From the NCBI RefSeq assembly GCF_035222275.1, contig NC_085882.1, positions 1,371,501 to 1,435,500 of the forward strand: a stretch of DNA of 64,000 nt, given 5' to 3'. A program made the translations under genes and the position numbers. The notes under the pieces are model-generated. The model saw only the letters and a program-made list of their open reading frames with translations, had not been told where the DNA came from and did no database searches. Positions 1 to 11,374 of the stretch are shown here, in pieces. The number at the start of each line of letters is the position of its first letter. Position 1 is the first letter of the stretch. The stretch comes from Podospora bellae-mahoneyi (taxonomy: Eukaryota; Ascomycota; Sordariomycetes; Sordariales; Podosporaceae).

Positions 1-29
1 CCACTGCCCCCTTCAAAAAGCAGCCCAAA

Positions 30-662
30 ATGCTCCTAGAAGAAGACCCCTCCCTCCTAATCCGCCACACAATCACAAACTTTAACACCGCCCCCGACCG
101 CCTCGCCATCTCCCGCATCTCTGAATCCCTCTCCACCCTCGCCCAAGCCCGCGAACTCCGCATCCGCGAAGCCGAATCCTCCCTCAAAAAACTCTCCCGC
201 CAGCTCTCCACCCTCTCCAACCAGCACCGCGAGCTAACCTCCACCCACTCCTCCGCCGCCCACGCCTCCGAGATCTCCCGCCTCGACACCCAAAAGTTCC
301 GCATCGCAAAGTCGGCTTCAGACCTCGAAATGGAAACGGAGCGGCTGCAGGGCCAGCTGGACGAGTTGAACGCCAGGCTCCAAGAGCTGGAGATGCAGGG
401 TGTTGATGGCGGGGATGGGGTTGAAGGAGTAAGAGGTGGGGACGGCGGGGTGGAGGATGAGGTGCTGCTGAGGCTAAAGGTGTATAGGAGTTTGGGGATG
501 GAGTTGGAGAAGAGTGATGATGGGAGTGGGAAGAAGGATGGAGGGGGAGAGTTTAACAGGGTCGTGTTGAGGAATGATAAGAGGGGGGATGTTCATGTTG
601 TCAAGATTGATGGGGGGTTTTCGAGGTTTTTCTATGCGAATTACTTTTGGCAGAATCTTTGA
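30..662 (+). CDS. spc24: Kinetochore protein Spc24
   Basis: Single-exon gene for 210 residues. Spc24 is a subunit of the Ndc80 complex, which joins the inner kinetochore to spindle microtubules (family knowledge). The N-terminal part opens with [11 protein letters not shown] and contains the fungal Spc24 run [18 protein letters not shown], followed by a heptad-rich coiled coil to about residue 122. A Gly/Asp-rich linker (about 124-142) leads to a small C-terminal globular domain (about 145-210) ending in [11 protein letters not shown]. The length is normal for the family. The ATG lies in a good AAAATG context only 30 nt from the window edge, so an upstream exon cannot be fully excluded. It converges with the next gene on the minus strand. 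Identity rests on overall resemblance and is fairly secure. Confidence 0.88.
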   Translation: MLLEEDPSLLIRHTITNFNTAPDRLAISRISESLSTLAQARELRIREAESSLKKLSRQLSTLSNQHRELTSTHSSAAHASEISRLDTQKFRIAKSASDLEMETERLQGQLDELNARLQELEMQGVDGGDGVEGVRGGDGGVEDEVLLRLKVYRSLGMELEKSDDGSGKKDGGGEFNRVVLRNDKRGDVHVVKIDGGFSRFFYANYFWQNL

Positions 663-939
663 TGGGATGTTGTTGGAATACGTGGGAAAGGAAAAGGCGT
701 TTGGAGTTTGATACCACGGGCATGGCATGTACACGATTTCGTCTCAAAAGAAAAAGAAAAGATTGTACAATTACTGTTCAATCAATCCGAGCAGAGATGC
801 CGCTTTTCATTATCGTTATTTACCCTCGGATTCCTCTGCCTTGTTCTAATTCCTCGCTATGATTGCCCAGGATCATACCCAAATACGCCGGAAACGCTCA
901 AGTTTGTACACAGAATACCTACAGTACACCTTTTCTTGC

Positions 940-2001
940 TCAGGCAGCCGGAGTCTTTCTCACAGACCTCGGACTCAGCAAGTCATGGCTAATCCTCGAC
1001 TCCATCTCCAGCGTCGTGAACGCCGGTGGGGGGATTGGAAACGTCTGGTTCAGCCTCACCGTCGAAGCATTCGGCGTCGGCCCCGCAGTCCTTGCCCCAA
1101 ACCCACCTGTTGAAGCGAGCCAGTCATGGTTGATATCGTTCATTATCGTCCCCCTCCTCGATCCGCTTCTCGGGGTAAGATACGACCCGCTAGGGCTAGG
1201 CATCGGCCCGGCACTATGCGAACGGGAATGGCCGCGGGTGAAGGGAGCTCGTCCTTCACGTGCGAGTTCAAGGCGAGAGTTGATGCTGGTCCAGTCCGAG
1301 TCGCTGCCGTTGTTGTCGAGCCTCCACCCGCCAATGCCTTCATAGTCACGGTCCAAGCCGACAGATGGGGTGAGGACTGCATCGGCAAAGGTAGCCGGGG
1401 GGAGGCTTGCGTCGGCAAAGGTGGCTGGGGTGATGGTGGTGATGTCGTTGAGAACTTGGTTTTCATGTATGGGAGTGATCGTCCCCGGTGAGGAAATAGA
1501 TACTTGGCTGGAGGAGCGCCTGGAGTGTTTCCTGAAACCGTAGCTGGATTTACGGCGGGGGGAGATGTACCCTGAGTTGGGGTGACCGGTTGTTTTAGGG
1601 AAGGGAGAAAGGGGGCTGTGGCTGGAAGAGCTGGAACGGGCGCTGGAAAGTGGTGATGCCGGCGTCCTCCAGCCGTCACCGCGGGAATAGCGGCGTTGAC
1701 TGTCTGCCGAGGATAAGAAGGAGGACTTGCTCTTGCCGCGCAGGAAGTACTGTGGCACGAAAGCGAGGGCGATATCGAGGTAGACGATGGCCGCCCTGAA
1801 CATCAATACTGAAAAGGCGAGGGCGGAGGTCACGCCTGCGAATATGGCCAGTGGGAGGGTGAACATGAATAGGAAGGGGACCACAAGGCCATGTACGGGG
1901 TTGATGAGCGCCATCTTGTTCAATTGATGACCCCTATTGGCTTGGAATGAAACGAGAGAAACTCCAGAACTCGAGCTGGACGAGAGAAGGAGGGCCGACA
2001 A
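940..2001 (-). CDS. Conserved fungal Ser-rich membrane-anchored protein, unknown function
   Basis: Uninterrupted reading frame of 353 residues. A hydrophobic block at about residues 38-83 (VVPFLFMFTLPLAIFAGV onward, then AFSVLMFRAAIVYLDIALAF) looks like one or two membrane segments. The rest is Ser/Pro/Arg-rich and probably disordered, with possible phosphosites such as RRSSSQVS and SRSHSAG. A second Met at residue 30 (codon starting at 1914) begins MALINPVHGL and could be the true start, because the first 29 residues are mostly a Ser run. I do not recognise a named family. An N-terminal membrane anchor with a long disordered tail is the only architecture visible. It is divergent from Scn1 and convergent with Spc24. 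Confidence 0.7.
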   Translation of the reverse strand: MSALLLSSSSSSGVSLVSFQANRGHQLNKMALINPVHGLVVPFLFMFTLPLAIFAGVTSALAFSVLMFRAAIVYLDIALAFVPQYFLRGKSKSSFLSSADSQRRYSRGDGWRTPASPLSSARSSSSSHSPLSPFPKTTGHPNSGYISPRRKSSYGFRKHSRRSSSQVSISSPGTITPIHENQVLNDITTITPATFADASLPPATFADAVLTPSVGLDRDYEGIGGWRLDNNGSDSDWTSINSRLELAREGRAPFTRGHSRSHSAGPMPSPSGSYLTPRSGSRRGTIMNDINHDWLASTGGFGARTAGPTPNASTVRLNQTFPIPPPAFTTLEMESRISHDLLSPRSVRKTPAA

Positions 2002-2868
2002 TTGGTTATTATGGGCGATGCATGGCGCGATAGGGGAGCGGCATGTTATCTCGCTCTAAACACGCAACTTGTTAAGGTTAGGGGGAAAAGTCGAATGCAG
2101 GTGCTAGATAAGGGCAGACAAAGAATAATACGGCCGGACGGCGACCGACGGCTCAAGTTGCCCCTTGACCTCCGCTGTGAAGCAGCTCAGACGCTGTCTC
2201 CCGTCTCCAGGCATGTGAAGGCCAAGCCGTGGGAAGTTTGGAGGGGCATTCCCAGTAGTGCCAGGAATCCCTGGCGCAGCTCACGGGAAGACGACAGGGC
2301 TTTGGCGGGGTCGTCTTGGCATCGTATGTGTTCCACTTGCAAAACTCGGACGCTTTGAAAATCATCAGCGGAACGTGCCGAGGGAGAAAGAGTTTGGGGG
2401 GGGATCTTCCAGTCTAAAGCGTTGGGCCCTGTTTCGATATTATTAGCACCACGATTAGGTTTGGCTATCTCTTGACAGCCGAGGGGCTTGTCTAGGAAGG
2501 TATATCAAAGATGTCGGTAAGGTGTGGGACTTGATGTTTCAAAGTACCTTTAAGTTCAACATCAGAACTCCAGGTAATGCCACAAAATCAAGAAAAAACT
2601 CCTCATTAACACAAGTTCCTTCCAGCTCCATAAACGAAGGGAATGGAATCAAAAAGACGGCAAACGGCTCACAGCAGCAGCCTTGACTCGCGTCCATGAG
2701 CGCTCAGCCCTAGCGACTGATGCCAAGACCCTGAGGGTTATAAGTGGGGGAAGCTGGCCAAGATCAATTCCACCCTTGACATCATCGCGACCCGAGTCCA
2801 ACTGACAGCTTGAACCCAAGAGGACTGAAACGACCCCGGACATCAGTCATCCAACATCGGCAGACACA
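2002..2868. other. Intergenic, divergent promoter region
   Basis: The 867 nt between the Ser-rich protein and Scn1 hold only weak overlapping ORFs with no family resemblance. The stretch must contain both divergent promoters. I see no clear TATA box or RNA gene. Confidence 0.6.
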
Positions 2869-4161
2869 ATGTGTGGTCCAAGCGAAGGCCAATCCCGCAG
2901 CCATGAGAGGAGGAGTGGCACAGACGACGACGGCGACTTTCCCTGGGACTTGGGGGTGTGCGATGCCCATTGTCACCCAACCGACACCATGACCTCCATT
3001 GAGAGTATCAGCAGCATGCGCGCACGTGTCTTGACAGCCATGTCCACTCGCTCGCAAGATCAAGACCTCGTGGCATCGGTTGCCGCCGAGCATGGCATCA
3101 GAGACCGCTCCGCGCTAGTGTCAGACTGTCAAGAGGCGTCACGCAAGATCGTGCCGGCCTTTGGCTGGCACCCATGGTTCTCACACCAGCTGTTCGATGA
3201 CACGGCGGGGAATGGCGGCAACAGTACCTATGACCCGTCGAGCTCATCGTTGGCCGAGCAAAAAGCCAAGCACTACGAGGCCGTGTTGTCTTCCTCCCCA
3301 GATGCCGAGTTCGTCGCTTCTCTCCCGGACCCAAAACCTTTGAGCGGCTTCTTAGCCAAAACAAGGCAGCGGTTGGAGGAGAACCCGCTGGCTCTGATCG
3401 GTGAGGTGGGTTTGGATAAAGCCTTCCGTTTGCCGTCTGCTTGGAAGGAGGATGAGCAACAGGAACGGGACGAGGGGCTTACTCCGGGCGGGAGAGAAGG
3501 CCGCCTCCTGAGCCCATACCACGTCAAGATGCCACACCAGACCCAGATTCTCACAGCTCAACTGCGACTTGCTGGCGAGTTGGGTCGTGCTGCTAGCGTT
3601 CATGGAGTCCAGGCTCACGGAGTTCTCTTCGACGCCATCTCGGCACTTTGGAAAGGTCATGAGAAAGAGGTCGTGTCTCGTCGGAAACAGAAAATGGTGG
3701 CCAAGGGCGCCGAGGACTTTTCATCGTCGAGCGAAGAAGAGGAGGACGAAGACGACATTTGGGCAGAGATCAATGGTCAAGCGCCAGCCGCCAAGCCGAG
3801 GCAGAAAAAGTACAAACCGAAACCATTCCCTCCGCGGATATGTTTGCATTCTTTCAGCGGGTCGGCCCAAGTGATGAAACAATATCTTCATCCGGCGGTG
3901 CCCGCGACAATGTACTTTTCGTTTTCGACTGTCATCAATCTTGCCACGGCAGGCGGCAAGGACAAGTTTCCTGAGTTGGTCAAGACCTGCCCCGATGACA
4001 GGATTCTCATCGAAAGCGACTTGCACACGGCTGGTGAGGATATGGACTACTACCTCGAGGACATTTGCAGAAAGATCTGTGAGATCAAAAAATGGACGCT
4101 GCAGGAGGGCGTCGAGAAGCTGAGGAAGAACTATGAAGAGTTCATCTTTGGCCCGGCCTGA
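2869..4161 (+). CDS. scn1: TatD-family metal-dependent hydrolase, Scn1 (Cut9-interacting) type
   Basis: Single-exon gene, 430 residues. TatD proteins are TIM-barrel metal-dependent hydrolases or deoxyribonucleases; the fungal branch includes fission yeast Scn1, reported to interact with Cut9 of the anaphase-promoting complex (family knowledge). Visible motifs in order: metal-binding DAHCHPTD at 32-39, FGWHPW near residue 103, LIGEVGLDKAF (metal Glu), VHGVQAHG, CLHSFSG and ILIESDLHTAGE (metal Asp). A Ser/acidic insert (SSSSEEEEDEDD) sits between the barrel strands, which is common in fungal copies and probably forms a loop. All expected ligand motifs are present, so the protein looks catalytically complete. 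The start has a hydrophilic lead of about 28 residues before the barrel, and no nearer ATG precedes the DAHCH motif. Confidence 0.88.
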   Translation: MCGPSEGQSRSHERRSGTDDDGDFPWDLGVCDAHCHPTDTMTSIESISSMRARVLTAMSTRSQDQDLVASVAAEHGIRDRSALVSDCQEASRKIVPAFGWHPWFSHQLFDDTAGNGGNSTYDPSSSSLAEQKAKHYEAVLSSSPDAEFVASLPDPKPLSGFLAKTRQRLEENPLALIGEVGLDKAFRLPSAWKEDEQQERDEGLTPGGREGRLLSPYHVKMPHQTQILTAQLRLAGELGRAASVHGVQAHGVLFDAISALWKGHEKEVVSRRKQKMVAKGAEDFSSSSEEEEDEDDIWAEINGQAPAAKPRQKKYKPKPFPPRICLHSFSGSAQVMKQYLHPAVPATMYFSFSTVINLATAGGKDKFPELVKTCPDDRILIESDLHTAGEDMDYYLEDICRKICEIKKWTLQEGVEKLRKNYEEFIFGPA

Positions 4162-5437
4162 GCGGTCGTTGTTGTTACTACCTCCTGTAACAACTTCAGA
4201 TGTTGATATTCAGAATCATGTCTTCTAGGATCATAGCGGCACAGCGACATATAACGTCACACTATAAAATTGCAGTTGATTCATAGCCCGTCAGTAGCTC
4301 GTATCCAGGATGATGGATTATTCCCCCCATGGTTCTGATTACGTGATCATACAGGTTGAAACCCCAACCTCGGTGCCGTGATGCCGAGCTCCTGCTCTCG
4401 GTCGACTGGCCCGACGACAAAATCCCATGAATTGTTGGAGGTCATACAACATGCGCACAGATGACCAAGAGTGTCGGGTGAGGGCAATGGCTTGAGGTAT
4501 ATAGCTCAACCAAGTTTTATATCTCGCAGTAGTTTGGTCAACACCTGGGCAACTGCCGTCGCTTGGTTTAGAGGACCGCCTCTTTGGGGTTGCCGTTGCA
4601 TCGGTGGCGTTTGACATCATGACCATCAAAGACCAAGGTGATATACACAGATACGGTACCATCTCGTCGTCACCAAGAACAATAAGATCAAGAGACTCTA
4701 CGGAGTACGGCATAGCGGAATAAATAAATAGGTAGCGGAATGCTGAAGAGGAAAAAGCTGCTTACTAACTCCCCTCCGATGAAAGGAAATGCCCTCGGTC
4801 CAGGGCCCCGCTGACAGCAACCAACTTCAAGTCACTAACGGCTTCCTTCATGCACTCCCGTCGCGGCCGGCCCCCTCGATTTTGGCAGGTTTGGCGGGGA
4901 AGTGGACATCGGAGCCGTCCTTATTTCCCCATCAATTCGCCCTCCAATTCTTCCCATCCCCGAATCCCCGCTGCCTTCTCGTTTCCTCATTATTTCCAGC
5001 GCTGCCCAGACGCTTGTGCCTCCCCATCAACGGCTGTTTTTGGCACTTTCTAAGCTGTTAGTGCCCGCGCGCATCCGCATGCCAGAGACCCGACCCTTGC
5101 TGCAGCAAGCAGCTTCTTATTCCCGGTAGCGGTCACTGAAACAGACAGGACAGGACCGACGGCCGCGCCTCTTTCCCACTCCCGTCCACGAGTCACCCAC
5201 GTTTTTTTTTTTCAGAGCAGAGCAGAGACACAGACGGGGTCCCCAGGCTATCCCGGGGAATCCTCACCCACAGTGCCACAGTTCCCACCGGTTTCCCCGC
5301 GTGTTCCGGATTTCCACATCCGCAGAGGCGTTTCTGGGGAAGGGAGCCACTGACGGTTTCTCGGCGCGGTCTGGGCGGAGCTCACCAGTCAAGCAACTCC
5401 TTGCCTGTCAATTGCCTTGGCATTGAGTTTTGTATCA
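4162..5437. other. Intergenic region and leader of the Zn2Cys6 gene
   Basis: About 1.3 kb without a supported gene. The right half is C/T-rich with repeated TCCC and CCCG motifs and a short T-run near 5204, typical of fungal promoters and 5' leaders. The minus-strand 124-codon frame at 4339-4713 shows no family resemblance. Confidence 0.6.
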
Positions 5438-7975
5438 ATGGATCATGATGCTGCCTCGAGACTGAGGCGGCCACGGCAGCCACCACAGACACAGCAGCAG
5501 TCACTTGTTTGGCAGGCTGGTGTCTCCGAGTCATCTCTAACGCCAAGCCCGGCAGAGTCCGGTACCATCTACGCCTCGTCCACCGGCGTCCACAACAGCA
5601 ACGGTAATAGCAACGGGGCCGGCACCAGTTATCGCCGTAGAAGGAGATCTACTCTGGTCGATGTCGAGGACTCCATAGCTGTTCGCGGTGATGGATACAG
5701 CAACGGAGCCGGGGACGTCAAGCATGCACGCAGTGCCTCTGCTGAGGATGGTGATAGTGACGGCGCCTCTCCTACTACTGCTGAACACCAGAGGAAGAAG
5801 CAGAAACGAAACAAGCCCACGTTGTCCTGTTTCGAATGTGTAGGGAGAAAGACAAAGGTAGGGAAATTTAATTGGGCTGCATATCAAGAAGAGTCGATCT
5901 CGGCCTCGCCATGGGGGGGGGGCCGCGGGCGGTCTTACACAGACAGGTCTTGGCACATATCACCAGATTCTCGGATATGAACCGAGCCCATTCTTGCTGT
6001 TGTTCCCGGGCTAACAATTACTGCCAGTGTGACAGGGGGAGACCGCATTGCCTTGCATGTAAGTCTGCCTGTCGACTTGCCCACAGACTTGCCGTCTGAT
6101 CTCGACCCCCAGGCTAACGCTCCGCATAGGTATCAAACGTCAGACCAAGTGTGAATATGCCCACGTTGCCAATGTACTCGAGTGAGTCGTCCCCTTTGCT
6201 TGTTTATACGTACCTTGCCTGTCGTGCTCATGCTCTGCATAGGGAAACGACCAGAAGTGCGGCCAACGAGCGCCGGATGACGAAGGGTCCCAAAAAGAAG
6301 GGAGACGCGCTTAAACCCACGATCCCAAACGCTGCTGATAGGGGCTTCAACGTGAATCGACTAAAGGCGCTGGGATCGGTTTCAACTTCGACAGGCCTGC
6401 TTTCGAACGTTCCCTACTCGGCTCCTGGCTCGTCCAATGTATTTGGCATTGGATCTGAGCACCCGTTTGCTAATTACTGGACTTGCGACGGGGGCTTGCC
6501 CGAGGTTATCTCTGTCTTGCCGGAGAAAGTGCAGTCGGATATTCTCCTGACGCGGTATTTTGAGTGTGTCGACCCGGTGTATCCGATGCTACATAGGCAG
6601 ACGTTTTATGCCGACTATGAGGTATGGACTCGAGTGTGTCCTTTTTGCCTGGTTGTTTACTGACAGGAGTACTAAGCATTTCTGGTCGTTGAGCCGGCCT
6701 GAGAAGGACCAAGCCGACGGAGCGTTTGTGGCGCTCATTTTCGTCATGCTCGCCTTGGGCACTCAGTTTGTGACGTCGACTTCGCCCAGGGAAAGGAAGC
6801 AGACGGCCGAGTTCTACGCTTCGGCGAGTAATCAAGCCTTACGTGTGAGCTCGTATCTTAGCATAGCGAGCATTCGATCGATCCAGGCCATGGTGTTGAT
6901 CACGTACTTTCTCATCAACGACAACCACGCTTCTGATGGGTGGGCGTTCGGGGGGGTTCTTATGAGGCAGGCGTATGCGATGGGATTGCATCGAGATCCA
7001 AATATTGGTATGTCTTCTGCTCCCTCCACCGTGTATAAACATTTGGTTTCTAACCCACCCATCCAGTCGTCCCTGACGCCTCCCCTTTTGAAAAACAACA
7101 ACGCCGCAAGGTCTGGCAGGCCGTGCTTCTTCAAGACACCTTCCTGACGGTCTTGCTATCGCTCCCGCCAAGCGCGACCCACACCGACGTCAGCGTCGAC
7201 GACCTCAAGCAGGACGACGCCTCCATCGCCACCGACGACCCGACCGACACGGACTACATCAAGTCCAGCTGGACGCTCGCCAACCTGGTCCAGGAAACCA
7301 TCTGCTCGCCTCGGTCCCTGGACGTGCCCATCTGCACCACCGTCCGCCAAAAGTCTAAGCTGGTGCAAGACTTTAGGACCGTCTACCGCACCTTTCCAAC
7401 TGTGTTTCGCTATTGGGACCCGCAGGTCTTGACGGAGATGGCGCAGAGCAACAAGCGGGTGGTGAGGCAGACGCTGTTCCTGTGCAGCAATTACTTTCAC
7501 AACTTGATGCTGGTGCATGCATCGGAGAGCGCGGATGTGCCTGTTAACGTTAGGGGGACGTTGGAGGCGGCTCACGATGCGATTACGGCTTTCTTTATCT
7601 TGTTTCAGCTTTTTGAGGCTGAGGCGAGGGTGTGGTGGGTTTTCAACCACAGGGCGTTTTTGGAGGCGCTTTGTATTGGGAATGTGCTGAGGGAGGTGGC
7701 GAGGGGGGAGGAGGGGGGGAGTATGGGGGAGGATCCTTTGTTTATAAGGGCTAGGAGCGATATTGGTGAGTTTTTTATTCTCTGGGCATGGGGCGAACAG
7801 GATGCTAACAGTGATTATGACAGCGAGGATGATTGAGATTATGGAAATTATGAGCCAGGGGGAGCAGGCTAGTGAGACGGCTAGGACGAGGGTGCAGGTT
7901 TTGAGCGAGTTGTTGTTGCCAGGGGGTAGAGGAGGGGAGGGTGATGGGATGTATACGATTGGTATGGGGGTGTAG
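5438..7975 (+). CDS. Zn2Cys6 fungal transcription factor with fungal_trans domain
   Basis: Seven exons deduced by hand: 5438-5857, 6028-6058, 6130-6181, 6243-6621, 6677-7007, 7067-7765, 7824-7975, giving 687 residues with consistent phases. Splicing exons 1-3 assembles a perfect binuclear zinc cluster with Cys at 131, 134, 141, 148, 151 and 158 (C-x2-C-x6-C-x6-C-x2-C-x6-C). A basic RKKQKRNK stretch lies just before it. The rest matches the fungal-specific middle homology region: DILLTRYFECVDPVYPMLH, FVALIFVMLALGTQF, DGWAFGGVLMRQAYAMGLHRDP and RKVWQAVLLQDTFLTVLL. Such proteins are nuclear DNA-binding regulators, but the target pathway cannot be told. The second intron splits the fifth Cys codon. 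The exon 4/5 join uses the acceptor at 6675-6676, since the upstream AG gives an early stop. Upstream ATG at 5417 is a less likely start. Confidence 0.87.
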
Positions 7976-8338
7976 TTCACCAGAGTATTTGAGTGGTAGT
8001 TTCTTTGGATGTTTTGGAGGGAAAAGGTATGGTTTCAAAGGTACCTAGGTATATATATGGCATAGTACACGGAACATGTATGGTAGCGAATGGATGGCAA
8101 TGATAATCATGGGACAATCACACTGGTATGTCTCGTAGCGAATAGCTACGAGTATCACTATCTTCCATGATATACATACCCAGCAAGCAATGGCCCGACC
8201 TGAAAACGCAAGTCAATCTTTGGAATTCTCGAACCATACCGTCTTCCAATAGAAACAACAACTCCCCATTCTAACCCCCTTGCCAGGTATCTATAACAAT
8301 CCCCCCCCCTACATGAAGAACAACCACCCATCTCCCCC
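7976..8338. other. Convergent 3' intergenic region
   Basis: Holds the 3' ends of the Zn2Cys6 gene and the exchanger gene. It contains an AT-rich TATATATGGCAT patch near 8050. No gene or RNA is seen. Confidence 0.6.
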
Positions 8339-10064
8339 CTAATGATGCCCAACCCCCTCACTCGACCCATGATGAGGATTAGGATAATACAATGCCGCAA
8401 CAGCAATCCCCACATAAACAATCACACACAACGCCCCCTCTAAATAATTACTCTTTTGATCCCTCAAAAAGTTCCCCACCGTCAAGATTGCCAACAACAG
8501 CACCGCAAGGTCAAAAACCTCAAAGTTCAACCCCATCGGCTTCCCCAACCCCCACCCCACAATCACCACCAGCGGCGCATTAAACATGACCGTCTGCAGC
8601 GTCGCTCCCAGCACATGCGAAAGCGCAAAGTTCATCTGGTTGTCGTACGCCTCGTCCACCGCCGTCAGGTGCTCCGCCGCCTTTTCCACAAGCGGCACAA
8701 GAATCAACCCGACAAACGCGTCTGAAACGTGCCGCTCAGTGACAAGATTGTGTATCTGATCCACCAGCGTGATGGCAATAACGGTCACGAGCGCGATGGA
8801 TACCGCCAGGGCGAGACAGCACTCCGTCAAGGTGAGCCGGTTGGAGTGGTGCGAGTACTTTGGGTTGTGTCTATCCTCATCCCTCGCCTCGTCGGCAACA
8901 AAGATGGCGTCGTAGATGCCGTGGTGGGTGTGGGCTTGGAAAAAGACATAGATCAAGTAGGCAATCAACAGCAAGACAGCCATCGATCGCGAGATTTCGA
9001 TCGTTTTGCTGATGAGCTCCTCTTCGGGGAGTTTCCCGCTGTTGATCAGACTGTGATGAAAAACCGTCGGGATGGCCAGGCCGAAACCACTATTGTTAAA
9101 TGTTAGCCCCTGTCTACCATCAACAGTGAAGAAAAAAAAAAAAAGGGGGGAAGACATACGCAGTAAGCAATAACCCAGACCCAGCCTCACTAACAGCGTC
9201 ACTAAACCCCGTCTCCTCCCTCCTCAACCCCCCGGCAAAAAAACACAGCCCCAAACACAACAACATCGTCGCCAGCACACTCCCCAATATCGCCGCCTTG
9301 ATCACCTGCACGTAATCGATCCCCCCCTCCTTCTGCTCCCTCGTGATCAAGACGATAAACATGATAATCTCCACCAAGCTCCCGAGCGTCGTCTCCACTA
9401 ACACCCCCCAGACATGGGCGAACTTCCGTGACAGTTCCTGCCCGGCAAAACCGATAAGGTTCGCGCAGGGGACCATGGCTAGGTAAGCGAGGATGAAGAT
9501 GACTAGGTTTGCTGTTGGGGAGGGGGTGAGGGCATAGCGGACTGCGATGGCGACGGGGACGACGGGCCAGAGGAAGTTGACCATCCGGGAGGCCCGGGAG
9601 GAGGACTGGTAGACTATGCGGAGGAAGTGAAAAGGGTGAATTCCTGAGCGGTGGGACTCGCCCGTGTGACGGATTTGGAGGGAGCGTTTTACTGCCTGGG
9701 CGGCAGTGCGGGTGCGGGAGAGTTTGAGACCTAGGTTGTTGTTGTTGTTGTGGAGGGGGAGGGCGCCATTGTCTGGGAGGACCTCGCCTTGGGCGGTTGC
9801 GGTGCGGGAGGAGGGTTGTCTTGAGGTCGAGGTGGAAAGGGTTGGTTTTTCCTGGGTGATGGTGTGGGAGGGGGAGGGTTTCATGTCGTTGTTGGGGTTG
9901 GTGATCTCTTGAGGGGGAGGTGGTTGATGAGGTGGGTGTTGTTGCCCTGGTTGGGAGGAGGCGGAGAGATACTGCTCTAGCAGCAGCGAGGTGACTTGTG
10001 TAGGTGCCAGCTCGGGTGTGTCGCTTCCTGGTGGTCCCCGTGGTGGTGGGGAAGATGCCGACAT
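8339..10064 (-). CDS. Vacuolar Ca2+/H+ exchanger, CAX/Vcx1 type
   Basis: Two exons: 10064-9160 and 9089-8339, joined across a 70 nt intron (GTATGT...CAATAG), 551 residues. CAX antiporters load Ca2+ into the vacuole using the proton gradient (family knowledge). The first roughly 110 residues are Pro/Ser/Gln-rich and cytosolic-looking; membrane segments follow. The second cation-binding repeat is complete: SDAFVGLILVPLVEKAAEH, then LTAVDEAYDNQMNFALSH. The first repeat falls in exon 1 (GSLVEIIMFIVLITREQKE). An acidic loop (DEARDEDRHN) separates the two halves, as is usual for the family. The intron falls in the LLLTA|GFGLAIPTVFHH segment and the join restores the family sequence. Ion specificity (Ca2+ or Mn2+) cannot be settled by eye. 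Confidence 0.88.
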
Positions 10065-11210
10065 GGTTGACCTGCTGGGCTGGATCTTGGTGACCTTCTA
10101 GAAGAGAAGCTTTACCCCAGATTTCGGGGCGATCAACGTTGCGATCTGGGTCTAGCCTAGATCTGACCAGTTGTATCCAAGTGACAGTAGTAGCACAGAT
10201 AAGATAGAAGAAATGTAGAAATCCAAAAAGAAGCGGACAATCTGATTGTGAAATAAAAGTGACTGAGGAATAATTCAGGGGTAACAAAAAGTTGAAACCA
10301 CAACGGGGACGGCCCGCTACTTAGTTGCGTCGGGTCTCTCTCGTCCCGTTCGTCTCTCGTGCTTGGTGGTGGTAGTTACGGAGTCTTAATTACACGGCAG
10401 GCAGGTACGAATGCAACCAAGAACTCCGAGTCTTGGGGAACATGGTTAAGCCGGCTTGGTGTTGGTACTTTTTTTCTGGAGAACCCCCCCCAAAAAAAAA
10501 GAGAGGCCCAAAAAAGAAGCCTTCAGCGAATGGGCGGCACAGAGCTTCATTAATACCCAATCTATGTCTTGGCTTCATGTTTCAGGAGTTCAAAAACGGG
10601 CATATCAGTTGGTTGGTCGCCCGTTCTAGGCCAGCTGGAGACTCCAACACATGTTTGTCTTGCACAACCGTGATATCACCGCTCATGTCGTGCCCTGTGC
10701 CCGCTTTCTTGCGCCGTGATGGCTGTGCTGTTGTGCCCCGCGTCTGTGGTTCATTACCTCGCCGTAATCGAAGACATTCGGCGGTTCGAGACCGGCAAGT
10801 TGTGTCGTGTCTGTCCTCGGCTGCTCTGTTAACATCCGCCACGTTGAATTAAGCTCTCCCCCTAACAGCGGGACGTCCCTCAAACTGTCAGGGTAATCAG
10901 GGGTCATCCCATCCGTCCCTTTGAAGTTGGGGCAATGTGCCAATAGCTGGGCAGACAAGTAGCTCTCGAGTGCTGTCTCTGTTTGCACCGCACGTTTTGA
11001 GATGGTTCGCTCTCGGGCAAAGGGACACCTTTTTATATCTTCTCAGAGATAATTCATAAATCAATGCTGGATAACATCCAAAATTATACATCCACCTCTG
11101 AAACCACCCCGAAATTCGCCCCCACCACCACCAACAGCGCCCCCCCTCGTGCACAGACCTTTCACTCTCGCTCCCCGATTTGCAAAGGTGCACAGGCCAC
11201 TTGGAAATGG
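10065..11210. other. Intergenic region upstream of the exchanger and U6
   Basis: About 1.1 kb. It has an A/C run near 10485-10500 but no ORF resembling a protein family. It probably carries the exchanger promoter. No RNA gene is seen before the U6 promoter. Confidence 0.55.
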
Positions 11211-11250
11211 GTATATAATCTCGGCCACCCAGCCAGTTTTTGTATATTTT
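11211..11250 (+). promoter_or_regulatory. Candidate TATA elements of the U6 gene
   Basis: TATATAA lies at 11212-11218, about 60 nt before the U6 start, and TATATTT at 11243-11249, about 29 nt before it, followed by a T/C-rich tract. A TATA box near -30 is the expected Pol III U6 element (family knowledge). Which one is used is inference. Confidence 0.5.
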
Positions 11251-11271
11251 TTTTTTTCTCTTTTCTTTCTT

Positions 11272-11373
11272 CGCCCTTCGGGGCATTTGGTCAATTTGAA
11301 ACGATACAGAGAAGATTAGCATGGCCCCTGCACTAAGGATGACACGCTACTCAAAGAGACGCTACCAATTTTT
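11272..11373 (+). ncRNA. U6 spliceosomal snRNA
   Basis: About 102 nt matching the near-universal U6 sequence. The 5' hairpin GCCC-TTCG-GGGC is at 11273-11284, then the segment TTTGGTCAATTTGAAACG, the ACAGAGA box at 11306-11312 that pairs with 5' splice sites, and the AGC catalytic triad at 11318-11320. The AGCATGGCCCCTGCAC and AAGGATGACACGC blocks follow (U4-pairing and internal stem-loop), ending in CTACCAATTTTTT, whose T6 run at 11369-11374 is the Pol III terminator. No intron interrupts it, unlike fission yeast U6. The exact 5' nucleotide is uncertain by a few bases. Confidence 0.97.
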
Positions 11374-11374
11374 T

